A stretch of 64,000 bases of DNA, taken from assembly GCF_000208865.1 (NCBI RefSeq), contig NC_018388.1:1488001-1552000 (forward strand), given 5' to 3'. Each line of letters opens with the position of its first letter. Positions within the stretch are counted from its first letter, which is position 1. Under the pieces are notes generated by a model, which worked only from the letters and a program-made list of their open reading frames with translations, was not told where the DNA came from and ran no database searches. This document shows positions 38,001 to 50,154 of this stretch, in pieces. Made by a program: the position numbers and the translations under genes. This DNA comes from Neospora caninum Liverpool (lineage: Eukaryota; Apicomplexa; Conoidasida; Eucoccidiorida; Sarcocystidae).

Positions 38001-41000
38001 GCTTCGGTGTGGGCCTCTATATGAGTTGACAGAAGCGGGCGACTAGGAGCTTGCCAGGAAATTTGCGTTCTTCTCGGTCTGTTTGCACCGTTTATAAGCC
38101 TTCTCATAACCGAAGCGTGCACAGAAGTGGGTTACATGGCGATGTCTCTGTATGTGTCTATGTGTGTATGAATTCGCTTGAGCGTGCAGGGAGGGAGGTC
38201 TGAAGTAGGGCAAGGGAAATATTTTGCGTGGGCGTGTGCGGTGGTTTCGTTTGCGATGCATGTGGTGCTTTTTCTCGGTGCGCGTTGTTCTCCGGTTGCA
38301 GTCGCTATGGGCAGTCGCATGAACAGTCGCCGTTTCAATCGTCAAAAGACAGGAAATGTCGTTCGGACTGTGCTTCAGTCTCGGCCTCAGCGAATTCGAG
38401 TGAAGATTGGTATCCACTCAGGTCAGTCTGCTTCCATGTTTCTATGTCTCTTTGTCTTCTGGTCGATGTCCAGCTTTTGATTCTCCTTTCCCATCTGATT
38501 CCCCCACCTGTGCTCTGACTATCTACCTCTGGAGTGTCTCGTGGGCTCTTTCTGTTCGAGTTTTTTCAGGCTTGAAACCGCGTTTCTCTTTCTTTCTGCT
38601 TTCTTCCCCTGTGTTTTTTCTTGCGTGTTCCCCTCTCTTGGTTTGCGTGGTTCTGTCGTGTGCCGTCCGGCTTCGCGTTGTTTGCGGTGGAGGTCTTCGC
38701 TTTCGGTCTCCGCTCCACCGGCTAAGTGCCATTCAATCGTGCCATTCCAGATTTTCCGTGAAGTCTATTTGCAAGAAGAGGCTCGGTGGTACTCTCGTCG
38801 CCTTACTAAACGTGAGCGGTTGCAGTGGATCGCATGCACAAAAAAAGGTGAAAGTTTCCGGCGCTGTTGCATCTCCAGGCCGCGTTATCAGCGGAGTCGT
38901 CGGGGCAAAAAAGCCCCAATACGCGCTCTTCGGCGACACAGTTAACACCGGTAGGCGAGAAACTTCTGATTCGCATGCAGTCGCGTCTCCATCTTGCTGT
39001 TCTCTGTGCATGTTCGTATCCGTGTGTGTGTGTGTCTCATCCAGTGTGCTCCACGCATTGCCACATAACTGCCAAATGATATACGTGTGTGACTACTGCT
39101 TCAGACGTAGCCACACCCTTCGTGAACCTTCAAACCATGTTTAGGCCAAGGCGTCTACATACATATTTGCTCCTATGCATATATATATATATATATATAT
39201 TTGTTTTCATTTCAATTTGGGCAGGCTGGCCATTCGGCACACCGGCATGGAGCGTTCTGTTTTAACAGCGCTCCACGTCGCTTCAATGCCGTGAAGCATG
39301 ACCCATTGTTCCCCCACCCCCCTATCGTTCTCTACATGTATCCGTCTATATGCCGATACATGTGTGGGTATGGGCTCCTGTGATGAGTTGCAGCCATTAC
39401 ACATGGAACGCATGCTTCTCGGTTCTAGGGATTGCACCCTGTATTCCTTACCTCCGCTGCTGTTCGCCTTTTGCCGGGGGGCGGATTTGATTCACTTGCG
39501 GATCCGTGTGTTGCCTGCACGGTGTCTCTACCAGCAAGTCGCATGAAGACCACAGGACAGCCTGGTTACATCCACATCTCCGAGGATTCCTACGAGCTTG
39601 TAAAGGGAGACGATACGCTGGAATACGAACTTCGACACACAGAAGTCAAGGGCAAGGGGCTTATGAACACGTATCTCCTTGTTAGAGTCAAAGGTGTGTC
39701 CTAGGAGTCTCACAGAAGAACGGAATCCGCGGCGGATGCGCCTGGCTCTCGCCACCGATATATATATATATATATATATATTATACATGCGAGGATTGCG
39801 CCCGTATTGGCATGTTGAGGTGGAGCACAGGTCAGTTCTCGCATTCGCGGAGGACGTTCGCAGAAAGGGCATCTTGTGGGGCTCTGAGTGTAGAAGTTAT
39901 GGCTGTTTGTGTATAGAGAGGGGAAGATGTGTAATTGTGGAGTTGCGTGTATCTCTGTGAGTTTATGTTTTTACTTGGGGTTTTTCATATCTTGCGGACT
40001 TCATATGCGTGCGTGTTCGTTCTGTGTCTTCTTGCAGGTTCGCCCTATCCTCACTTCGACGATCAAGAAGGAGAGGAAGGAGAGGGAGTGTCGGAATCTG
40101 GAGGTATGGAACCGCCTGTCTCTTTGCGTTTTCGGCTTCCGCGCCTTCTTTCTCCTGCTCCGCGCGTGCGTCATCTCTCTCACGGGTGGTCGTCGTGCTC
40201 AGAAACGGGCGTGCCTTCTCTCTCTGTCTTTTTTTCGCTCGCCGCTTCTTAGGTCCAAACGACGAGTCGCGGCGGTCGACAGCGTCGCAGTATGAACCCC
40301 CCGTCTCTGGCGAGCCTGCGCGGCGCGAGTCCCGTGGCCTGTCAGGGGTACATACAGCCGACCCGGCATTGTCGTCGCTGGCATCGCGGCAAGCTGGGGA
40401 GCGTGCCGAGACAGCGGCGGAGTTGGCAGCAGCGCAGGCGCGAGAAGGCGAAATTCAAGCGGAGATTGACGAGGTAGCAAACGTCGAGGACACAGTCGAC
40501 AAGGTGGCTCAGGACTTTAGACACGTGCGTCGTGAGGCGTCTCATACAGCGACGAAAAACCTTTCCCGTGCACCTCGAGACGGCCGCGCGGACAGTCAAT
40601 TTGGTCACAGAGTCCCCCGGCGTGGACCGCATCTTCTCTTCCAGAGCGCGAAAGAGCATGGAGCTGCGGAGCCGCAGCCCGGCGAGGCGCCGATCTTCAG
40701 ATCCCCCGAAGAGACAGAGACGATTTCCGGAGTCGAAAGGGGACAGCGCTTCTGGGCGTCTGCCTCGAGCCCAGACAGAGGGGACGCGCGCGCTCCGGGG
40801 CGCAGCGGAGACGGGAAGCTGACGAGCGACGGCTGCTTCGACTACGAATCGATGACCACCCAGCAGCTTCTCCGCATCTACCAGCGACAGCAGAAAACGT
40901 CCAAAGTTTTGCGGTGGATTGACGAGGAGCTCCGAGGCCAACGGAGCAAGGTTGACGGAGAGAAGACTGCAGAGCTGGTGGCAAAGCTTCTGGCGGCCGC

Positions 41001-44000
41001 CGAAGCGCGTCCCGCTGGAGAGGCCAGTGCACAGCCGGAAGGCGAAGACGGGGGCGTTCCCCTGGAGGAAATCAAGGACGAATTGCGGCGACAAGCAGCA
41101 GAGGCCGAAGAGAAGGAGCGACAGCGACTCGCACAACCTGTGCCGCACAACATGACCCGAAAAGAACTGCTGAGGGCCTTCCGGAGCGAAGTCGTTCACG
41201 GCCAGTCCGCCCCCGCTGAAGAGACGGAGGATACTGCGAAGCCAGAGGAACCGAAGGAGTCTGGCGCGGCTTCGCCTGGCGAAGGGGCGCGAGAGGCAAA
41301 CGGTCAGTGTGTCTCCAAGGACGCCGCGGAGTCTGGAGCCAAGCGCCGTAAGTGGCGAGGGGGCGGAAGTGGGGACGGTCGAATGACGCGGGGGGACAGC
41401 GAGGCGAAACCGGGAAGAAGGAGGGAAAGGGGAGGCGGGAAGAGCTGGCAACGAGAGGGGAGGTCCCAGGAAAGTGTCCATCCGCTGTGGGTAGGGAGGG
41501 TGAGCATGTGCGAGCAAAACGAACCAGAGAGAACCAGAGAAATGGAGGAGACGGAGAGAGCGAGAGAGAGAAACACACAGAGCGAGGGACAGAGTTGAAG
41601 AGAACGAACAGATCGGCTGCCATGGTTCTTTCCCGTTTGTGTCTTGTGCAGAGGGCGAAGGCGCCCCGCACCTCGACGGCACAGCAGCGTCGTCGGTGCC
41701 TTCGCATGGAATGAAGGCTGGCGAGGACGAGGCGAGTGGACAGGGCGAGCGGCAGTCTGCAGCCGGGAGGCTGGTGCATGCGATGGCGCAGTCGGTCTCT
41801 TCTCTCTTCCGGTAAGCCTTGGAATCTCTAGTCCGAGCCGTGCTTCGACAGAATGTCTCATGCCGAGCGTCACACTTGCCCTCAGATGCAAGTCTATCTT
41901 GCCGCATCTGCGAACGAATTCGGGGATTAAATACGCATTCCCCAAGCCGAATAACGCTCCAGAAGCAATGCAGAGGGCTGCAATTCATGCCACCGTGTTG
42001 GCCTGTCTCATCCGCATGGCGCCACCTGCGCATGCAGTTTTTCCAGTGCCAGAAAAGTCTGCGTCAACGCTTCGCGGCCGTCTCATACTCGCCTGTCGAG
42101 CTGTATCAGCTGTGTGTGAAAGTATCAGCATGCACCGATGTACATGTCCACATGTACACATTTACATCCAAATATATACACATATGTCTCGCTTTACAAG
42201 GCTTTGCGGGGGGATTCAGAGGAGATGTGTTCCCCACAATGGAGGACGAGAGCCCGCTGCCGTGTGTGTGTGTGTGTGCTTTTTGTATTTTCTCTCAAGA
42301 CGGCGCAAGGCGACAGCTCCTACAGAGGCGGCGAGTCCAGCAAATGCGGAGATTCCCCCGGAAAACCGCGTCCCAGCTTCTGCCGTCGATGATGAAGACA
42401 TGGGTACGTCGACGTAACCAGGAAGGAGGAGGGGATGTTTTTTCCAGCGGTGAACTAACGAAGCTTGCCCAACAAGATGGTCTTCCGTTGACAACCGATT
42501 TGCTAGACGTTTCCAAATGCACGCACGCCGCATATTCACCCATCCCGCCCTGTCTAGACACCGGGGCTGTGCGACAAATCGCCGATCGTCTCCCAGAGTT
42601 CTTGCGAGTCAGGAGGGAAGTCCCCAGGGTCTCTCACCAGGTGCCTATATCGTTGTCGACATATATATATATATATATATATTCGTGTGTCTTTCTACCT
42701 CTCGATGCGTCTGCAGATCTATGCTTCTAGGTGTATGTGTCAATCTTTCTCGTCCATATCCTTCGTCTTCTATCTCTAAACTATCTGTATGCTCCTCTGT
42801 ATATCTCTGTCTCTCTACATACATCCATCTGCGAGATGCTTCAGTCTTTACTCGTGCACATACTCTTTCCTCGCCGTATATATATATATATATATATGAT
42901 TGCGTCGGGTGCACCTGCATCTTAGAACTCAGGCTTGCATGCGAAGCGATGTTTGGAGTCTCTGATTTGCCTGCGCGTTTCTCAGAGCAGAGCCGACTGA
43001 CGCGAATCAGCGTTTCGAGTGAGTGGCTGCTGCTGAAGTTCAAAGACAAGAACCTGGAGGCGCGCTATCGGACGCATTTCTACAACAACAAATCCAACAT
43101 CAACACGATTGAACAGGCCCTCATCATCTTCCTCGTAAGTCCGCTTTCTCGGCCGTTTTCATATTTCCTTATTGCCTCATTCTCCGCTCGTTCTCCTCTC
43201 CTTCCCGTCTCCGTGCGTCTCTGCCTCTCGGCCGCTTGCCTGTCGCCCTCTCGCAGGTTCGCCCCGGCCGCTCTTCCGGAGCCGTCCCTCAAAGCTCCTT
43301 CTCTGCCCGTGAGGCTTCACGTGTTTTTGTCTCCTCGCTCTGGCGTCGGTCTTTGCAGGTGACCTTCTGTGTGCAGACTCTGACACGGCTGGCGCTGCCT
43401 CGTTTCTACGTCGTTTGCTCGCAACACACCATCGACTTGCACGTTTGCACAGGCCTCTATTGGGCCGTTCGTGCGACCTACACCCTCGCAGCCTTCGCCC
43501 TCTGGCTGCTCTTCCACTACCGCAACCGAAAAGAAGTGAGACATGTCGGCCCCCGCCGACCGAACCCTGCGCAGGCGTCCGCTTCTCTTCCCTGCAGACC
43601 GTGCCGCGCGCGCCTGTCGTCTCGTCCGTGCCCAAGCATTTCGTGCAAGGCGCCTGCGAAGCATTCGCATGCACTCGAAATGGAGAACACACTCAGAGCG
43701 ACACGAGTGCCACGACAGAGAAGCCAGGCAACAGAAATACATGTGTCTGCTACTCGTGTACATGCAGATGTACATAGATATAGATATATATACTTGTGTG
43801 GCGCTAGTTCTGGAGGTGTAAGGAACTACGCTGCACATTACGGCCGACTTCCGAGTCGACAGCGAGGGTGGCAGTCGCGTACAGAAAACTCTACATTTCC
43901 GCAGATGTGAATATATATATATATATATGGATTCGTGTGGATGTGAGTGGAAACTGTGCTTTGTGGTCCTTACCTGCAAGCTGCAAGATGCTGTTCCCCG

Positions 44001-45087
44001 GCGATTCAGTCCCTTTTGTCAGTGCGGATCTGTTTGTGTGCTTGGTGTTTCTCTCCTCTCCCGCTGTCTGTGTCTCCATCCGTTTTTGCATCTCGCTATC
44101 CCCTATCCTTGTATGTCTTTCTCTGTTTTTCGTCCACTTTTTTCTCTCATTAGCTCGAAGATGCGCAGCATTTGTCTGCAGCTTGCTGTTTGTGTGACCG
44201 TTTTTTCTTTCTTTCCGTTCTCCGGTCTCAGGTGGCGACGTGCATGGAGCTTCGGTGGATGGTTTTCCTGCTGAACTTGCTGTTCATTTCGGCCGCGTGT
44301 GTCTTCGCGCTCTCGAATTCCTGGGGCGTTTGCGGCCAACACCAGGCGGAGGAGGCGATGTCTGAGGCAGATGTGGAGTCTGCGCTGGCCGCGCTGTCGC
44401 GAGTCTCCGGGGACCAAGCGGCTCAGGTGCACGATGCTGCGTTGCCTGTTCCGTCTGTCACAACGAGTGCGCACAGCACAACTTCGCAATTCCCCACCGC
44501 AGGGGTCTCCCGCGTTACACGGGTTATGAAGAGCTCCAACGTGAAAGTCCGTGAGGGCTACGATCACGCTCGCTTCCCCAGTCTCACCGATGGCGACGAG
44601 GACCACGAAGTCGAGCAAGTCGACGGGCGAGCCTACACGTACTGGCTTCTCAGCGACACCATCGAGCTCTTCTTCTACATTGTCATTCTCCATCACAATA
44701 CAGGTGAGAAAAAACGCGGAACGCGGCCTCAAAGCGCAGCGCCGCAGCTGGCGAGGCTCAACTGGACACGCTGGGAGGAAGGAGATCTGGATAGGCAGTC
44801 CACTCGAGAACGGAGAGGAAAGAGCAAGCAACGAGAGGAAGAGGGGAAACAGAGAAGAGAGAGTCGCAGACAAAGAGGGACAGGTGAGGAGAAGGGATGT
44901 GGAGGCCGGATCGAAGGGGACTGAGGCACGGTGGGAGATTTAAGAAAAATTGCGCGGGGGTGGGGGCGGGTGTGTTCTCGGAGAGAAGGTGCAGGCAAAG
45001 GCTCTCCGCGGAAACCGAGATCCAGACTCCCACATTGACCTCTGTTGTATTCCATATATGTATATATATATATGTATGTATATGTAC

Positions 45088-45123
<36 letters not shown>

Positions 45124-45873
45124 GCATTGGCATGGGCGCTTTGGGATGTGGAGTGTTTTGAGCGAACCGAAGGAAAAGAAGTGCGTGTGGGGCGTGGTTG
45201 CTTCTCAGGCCTTTTGTTCCAGAACTGCATTTTGGTAGATGTGTTGCTGATGACGATGAGCTTGACTTTCATCATCACCACAGCTAGGGAAACGGCCTCG
45301 ACAGTTAGGTGAGCGACCGCGAACCGCGTTTGGCCTTGAAAATTCACTCCCCGATAGGAGAGCCGTTCAGCAAGCATTGAGAAGCACTTGGCCTCATCTC
45401 TGTATTCCTAGATTATATGGATATGTGTTTATATGTGACTGTTCACTCACATATTCAGGTATTGATATAGGTATGAAGGATATATGACAATAAGCTCTCA
45501 CCCTCATGACATGCTTGAATAGACGGATGCCCATAATCAGTAGGAGAGGCTCTCCAGTTGTAACGCTTGGCATATGTATATATATATATATATATATAGG
45601 TATAGAGACCGATAGGGAGAGAGTAGGTAGCTGGATAGCGTTGCAGTTTTGCGCGAGCCGTCTCCGTTTATTATGGAGTGCGGTCTGATGCGAGTTTCTG
45701 GTGTCCGGTGCTTGGTCTGCAGCTCGATTGCCACGTTCCCCTGCTATGTCTTCTTCAATCTGGTAAGATCTCTCTTTTTCCCAAGGCACTTAATCTCTTG
45801 AGAAACGCCTTTCCCTAATTTTCATCCGGAGATGCGACCGCATTTCGCTTTTCTGCTGTTATATCTAAATCCA

Positions 45874-45916
<43 letters not shown>

Positions 45917-47520
45917 GCGTCAAGGGATATATTGATCTATATATAAAGACATATATCTGCTTGTGTAGGCAGTGGACTACGTCAAGCTAGCCACGAGAGT
46001 CTGTCAACGACGCAGAGAAATTATGTATATATATATATATGAATATTTGGTTGATTGTATGTGTGTTTATTTATATGTAACCGTGTGCATGCAGTGATGA
46101 GTGCGCATGCTGCTGAATCGTAAGTCTGCGGATTTCTCGGTCTCCAGTCGTTTGTTTTGGTTCCTGTGTTTTCTTTTATCTCTCAGGTGAGTGCCTACTG
46201 CAAAGAGTATATCGATCGCCTGACTTTCTACGTGAACGAACACGCGAAGACGACGGAGAGTCGAGCGACGCAGCTGCTCAACGATATGTTGCCGAAACAG
46301 GTACACCTCACTTCCCTGGTATTGTGGAGCTCCTCGCTCTTCCGCATGCATCTATAGATTCGGGACTTCTGTGGAACTGGCTAGGCACCCGAATTTGTGT
46401 CTACACATGCTTCGTATGGGGTTCCACGTAGGTGAATTAATGCCTGGTAAAGTACTCAATACATTGACACGTGCACGTGTAAATGCAGGGAAATGCATAT
46501 TTGCCTACCAAATGGAGAATATGTTATATTATGCGAAACGATGTGCATATCCTTAACTGTGTCGCTGTAAAGGCATCTATGGATATAAGGATGTGTAATG
46601 CATGTGTATAATGATGTGTATGAGCGCCGCTTGGTTCCCGTGTTTTTGCACTTTCTCTTTTTCAGGTTCTGGAGGAGTTCCAGCAAGACAAGTTGAAGCT
46701 CGCGTATCTCCACGAGAACGTCACTTTCCTTTTCGCAGATATTTGCGGGTTTACCAGCTGGGCAAAAGGCGTGGATGCATGCGAGGTGAGAGAGCCATGA
46801 TCTACGAAAAAAGAAAAGAATTTCTCGCCGCAGCAGGGGTCTTGTAGCCGCGACGCGGGCACGCAGGGAGGTTTCCGTCCCGGCCTATTCGAGCTTAGTG
46901 TGCATGCACGCCCATCCCTACCAGAATGGCATGCATTCTCAGGTCGTTACGATGCTTCAAAAGCTCTTCGCCAAGTTCGACAAAGACAGTACCAAGTTCG
47001 GCCTGTACAAGCTGTGCACGATCGGAGACGCTTACGTCGCCGTCTCTGAGCCTGTTACAGCGGAAAATGCGGTACGTCGCGGAGTATCGACAGACACCTC
47101 CATTGCGGTGCAATGGACACGCATAGACACATGCGCCTTGTGTATGTACATATGCAGAGATATAGAATCCGATACCTAGAAACACACTTACGAGCATCGA
47201 TCCACCTGAATATGCATGCATATGCACAAACGATTATACACAATGCCTGGAGATGTCTGTTCGTATCATTCTATACTGTATAATGACAACTTCATTTTAT
47301 GTATTTCTATATAGATGTGTGTGACGACAGTGGAATCCCGGTTCATTTTTTTCGACTTTCGCCGGGAGGACATGTCATTCTCAATCCATCTTTTTCTGCC
47401 TCGTTTCACCCCGCTGGCGTAGGCGCTTCGCGTTCCCCGCCGCACAGTTATCAGACAGTCAATGCGACGCCGTTGCCAACTTCGCCCTCTCGATTTTTTT
47501 CGTGTGCACAGCCCTACGCA

Positions 47521-47553
<33 letters not shown>

Positions 47554-48084
47554 CGTTATTATACAACAATATATATATATATAACATAAATGGTAGAGGA
47601 AGATCTGTTGCAGAGCTGTAGACTTGCCGTGGCACAGGGTAAAGGGGTCGGAGAACTGCTCGAAAGGCGTGTGAGTGGGCGAGTGTTTCTCTTCTCGCGT
47701 CCGTATTCGATGGCGCGGTCGGCTCCGCTATTGTGGACGACGCTTTCGAGTTGTCTGAGTGAAAACAGATCTTGTGTATCGTTTCCGACTCGCTTTTCAG
47801 CAAGATACGGATCCTCGTGAAGGCATGTGGCTCGTCTATGAGATGGCGAAGGCGATGATTGGAAACATCACGGAGGTCCGCGAGCGACTCTGCATTCCCA
47901 ACCTGAACATGCGTATCGGTGAGTCTCCATTCGGCTACCTCGTCCAAGTGCGAACAGAAAAGCTCCTTTTCCCTATCCATTTCTTTTTCTATCCGTAAAT
48001 GTATATTTTCCTTTCCGACATCTGGAGAGATATACGTACGTGTACTTGTGTGGCCTATCAGCTGCGCTTTCATATTCTGCTTTT

Positions 48085-48122
<38 letters not shown>

Positions 48123-50114
48123 AGCTAGGCAAATGCATTCTTTCACCTGCCGATATACAGCTGGGCAGTTTTTAGCGTTGGCTTTCGAGGCAGGGGATTT
48201 CTCCGGTTGGTGGATACGCCCATTTCGCTGCATTTTTTGCTCTGTCTCTAGGCCTGCACTACGGGAGCTGTGTGGGCGGAGTCATCGGCAGCGGTCGCCT
48301 CCGCTACGATTTGTGGGGCATGGATGTGCTGACGGGGAACATGATGGAGAGCAACGGCGTCCCCGGGAAAATCAACGTCTCGGAAATCTTGAAAAACGAA
48401 ATGGAAAAGGGATTCCCAGGGTGAGTCCCTTGTTCTCGCCTCCACTGGACCTAGAAACGGACCCACGACAAAATGAGCACGGAAAACCCCTTGGCGACGT
48501 CCGTGCGAAAACATAAACCCATGCGAACCGATAAAAAATGTATATATAAATGTATAGACAGAGAGAAAAAGATGTATAGGAGAAATGATGCATCCATTTC
48601 ACTTTGCTTCTGCACCAGATGTTAGCGCGTGACGATGATTGTGTCTGCGCGTGTCTATCCACAACTGATATATATGTATTTGAGCATGCCTGGTTGTACC
48701 GCTTTGGTTTCTAGCCATTGGTAGTGTCACGGATGCTCTTGAACGGCTTTCTTTTGGTCGGGGCACGAACTCTCAGTTGCTAAACAGCGTCCGGAAAGAC
48801 GTGACGACGCCCGGCTTCGGCCCTTTCGGGCAGTAGCCCGGGAGGGGAAAACAGAGAAAAGGCAAAAACAGAAAATCCTGGAACCCCCCTGCGAGTCGAC
48901 ATGTAGCGATTAACCGCGTTCCAAAATGTGATGATTTGCAGCGAATTCGTTTTCAAGTTCAACAAGCGAGTCGCCGTCTTGCAAAGCACCGTCGATTCTT
49001 ACCTCATTCGACCTGCGTAGGTGCCGCCAAGCTGCCGAAAAGACTTGTATTCTCTCATATCACATATAGAGGCTCAGCGGTGTGATTGTCTCCGACTCGT
49101 GCGCTGTGGTTTCTCTCTCCCGCGGTGCGAAAACCTCTTTCTCTCCCTCTGGGTGTCCCCCTGTCTTTCTAGGTGTATATACACCTGCGGTCGCACAGAT
49201 CTCGAAACAGGTGCGCGCCTGCGTGATAAGCGCTGCGCTTCAACCACGTTTCGTTTCCTTTGTTCTTCCGTGGTCGGAACGATGGAGCCTTTCGCTTCAG
49301 GTATACGTGTGCATCTCGCGTGCGGTTTTTTCAGTAAGGAATTCGACGAAGATGAGGAGCTGGTAGCTGCCGCGGCGTCGATGGCGGTTGCGGGTCCGTC
49401 AGCGTCTCTGCAGCAGGGTGCGCCGTCCCTCCCGCAAGTACAGACGGTCACCTCCGGTCTCCGCCGCGACGCTACTTCGTAAGGAAGCCTCGCTCGCAGA
49501 CTGTGCTTTTCCACAGGGAAATGCTCCGCTTCCATGTCCAACCGCGATCTCAGTGTCAGCGCTCACGGCGGTACGGGCGTGTTGTTATCGAAGCTTCTCT
49601 ACGTGGTAACCCTGAGCGCGGTCTAAGCAGCCTACATCTACATAGGGATCTGTATATTATATACTTATATATACATATATGCAGTTAGGATCTAGCTGGT
49701 TCTCGTGTATTTCTGTTCGCATGCTCTGCAAATCTGTATTTGAAGATATATGTATATATATGTATATATGACTACAGATACATCTGGTTTTTTCGTGGGC
49801 GGGGGTGGCATACGCGAATCTGGACCCTCAGCGGAGAGGACCGAGGTGTGCGTGTGGACCTAGAGGAAGCAACCGAGCGTTCCCAATGGTTTGTGTGTGG
49901 TGCGTGTCGATCCCTGTGTATTTCCACATTTTTGGCTTCATTGTGTATGTTTTGTCCTTGATTTCACTGCCTCTTTGCGCAGCCTTCGCGGGAATTATCG
50001 ACGGAGATTTACCATTCTCGGGAGCGCCCCCCGCGTGCTCGGCCGTCGCCAGTCTCTGAAGGGTCATCAATTCGGATCCATTCCTCTCACTTCACACGTA
50101 TGTCATGCACAGAG

Positions 50115-50154
<40 letters not shown>

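Larger units (their letters stand above)
35867..39693 (+). other. GC: Guanylate cyclase: cyclase domain C1
   Basis: The exons are 35867-36023, 36291-36402, 36710-36800, 37193-37262, 37665-37840, 38302-38421, 38879-38950 and 39535-39693. Motifs are REILNTMLPSFVVDQM (signalling-helix end), VSVIFCDVYEF with the first metal Asp (36346-36348), KIETVFETYLA with the guanine-selecting Glu (36773-36775) but Glu in place of the second metal Asp (36785-36787), RVKIGIHSG, and YALFGDTVNT followed by SRMKTTG with the transition-state Asn (38944-38946) and Arg (39540-39542). The usual base-contact Cys is Ala (38923-38925). About 60 variable residues are inserted at 37665-37840. Confidence 0.93.
46187..48420 (+). 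other. GC: Guanylate cyclase: cyclase domain C2
   Basis: Exons are 46187-46300, 46666-46785, 46943-47071, 47801-47918 and 48252-48420, all in phase. Motifs are ATQLLNDMLPKQV, VTFLFADICGFT with the first metal Asp (46738-46740) and KLCTIGDAYVAV with the second metal Asp (47027-47029) but Cys where guanylate cyclases have Glu (47015-47017). In RYDLWGMDVLTGNMMES, Asp stands at the Cys base position (48308-48310), Leu replaces the transition-state Asn (48329-48331) and Met replaces the Arg (48341-48343). C2 therefore supplies metal binding and cannot complete catalysis alone. Confidence 0.93.

Noticed and set aside
40342..42033. 563-codon open frame on the minus strand
   Set aside because: It is opposite the long charged-linker exon 40253-41347, whose plus-strand frame is phase-linked to C1 and membrane module 2. 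The minus translation is Ser/Pro/Leu low complexity.
47310..47520. Extra exon between cyclase exons 46943-47071 and 47801-47918
   Set aside because: The flanking exons already join in phase 0 and give the expected spacing between the metal-binding motif and the following C2 helix.
49018..49020. TAG as the end of the cyclase gene
   Set aside because: A donor overlaps it, and four further exons with good borders join in phase to a TAA at 50969. It is kept only as a possible isoform end.
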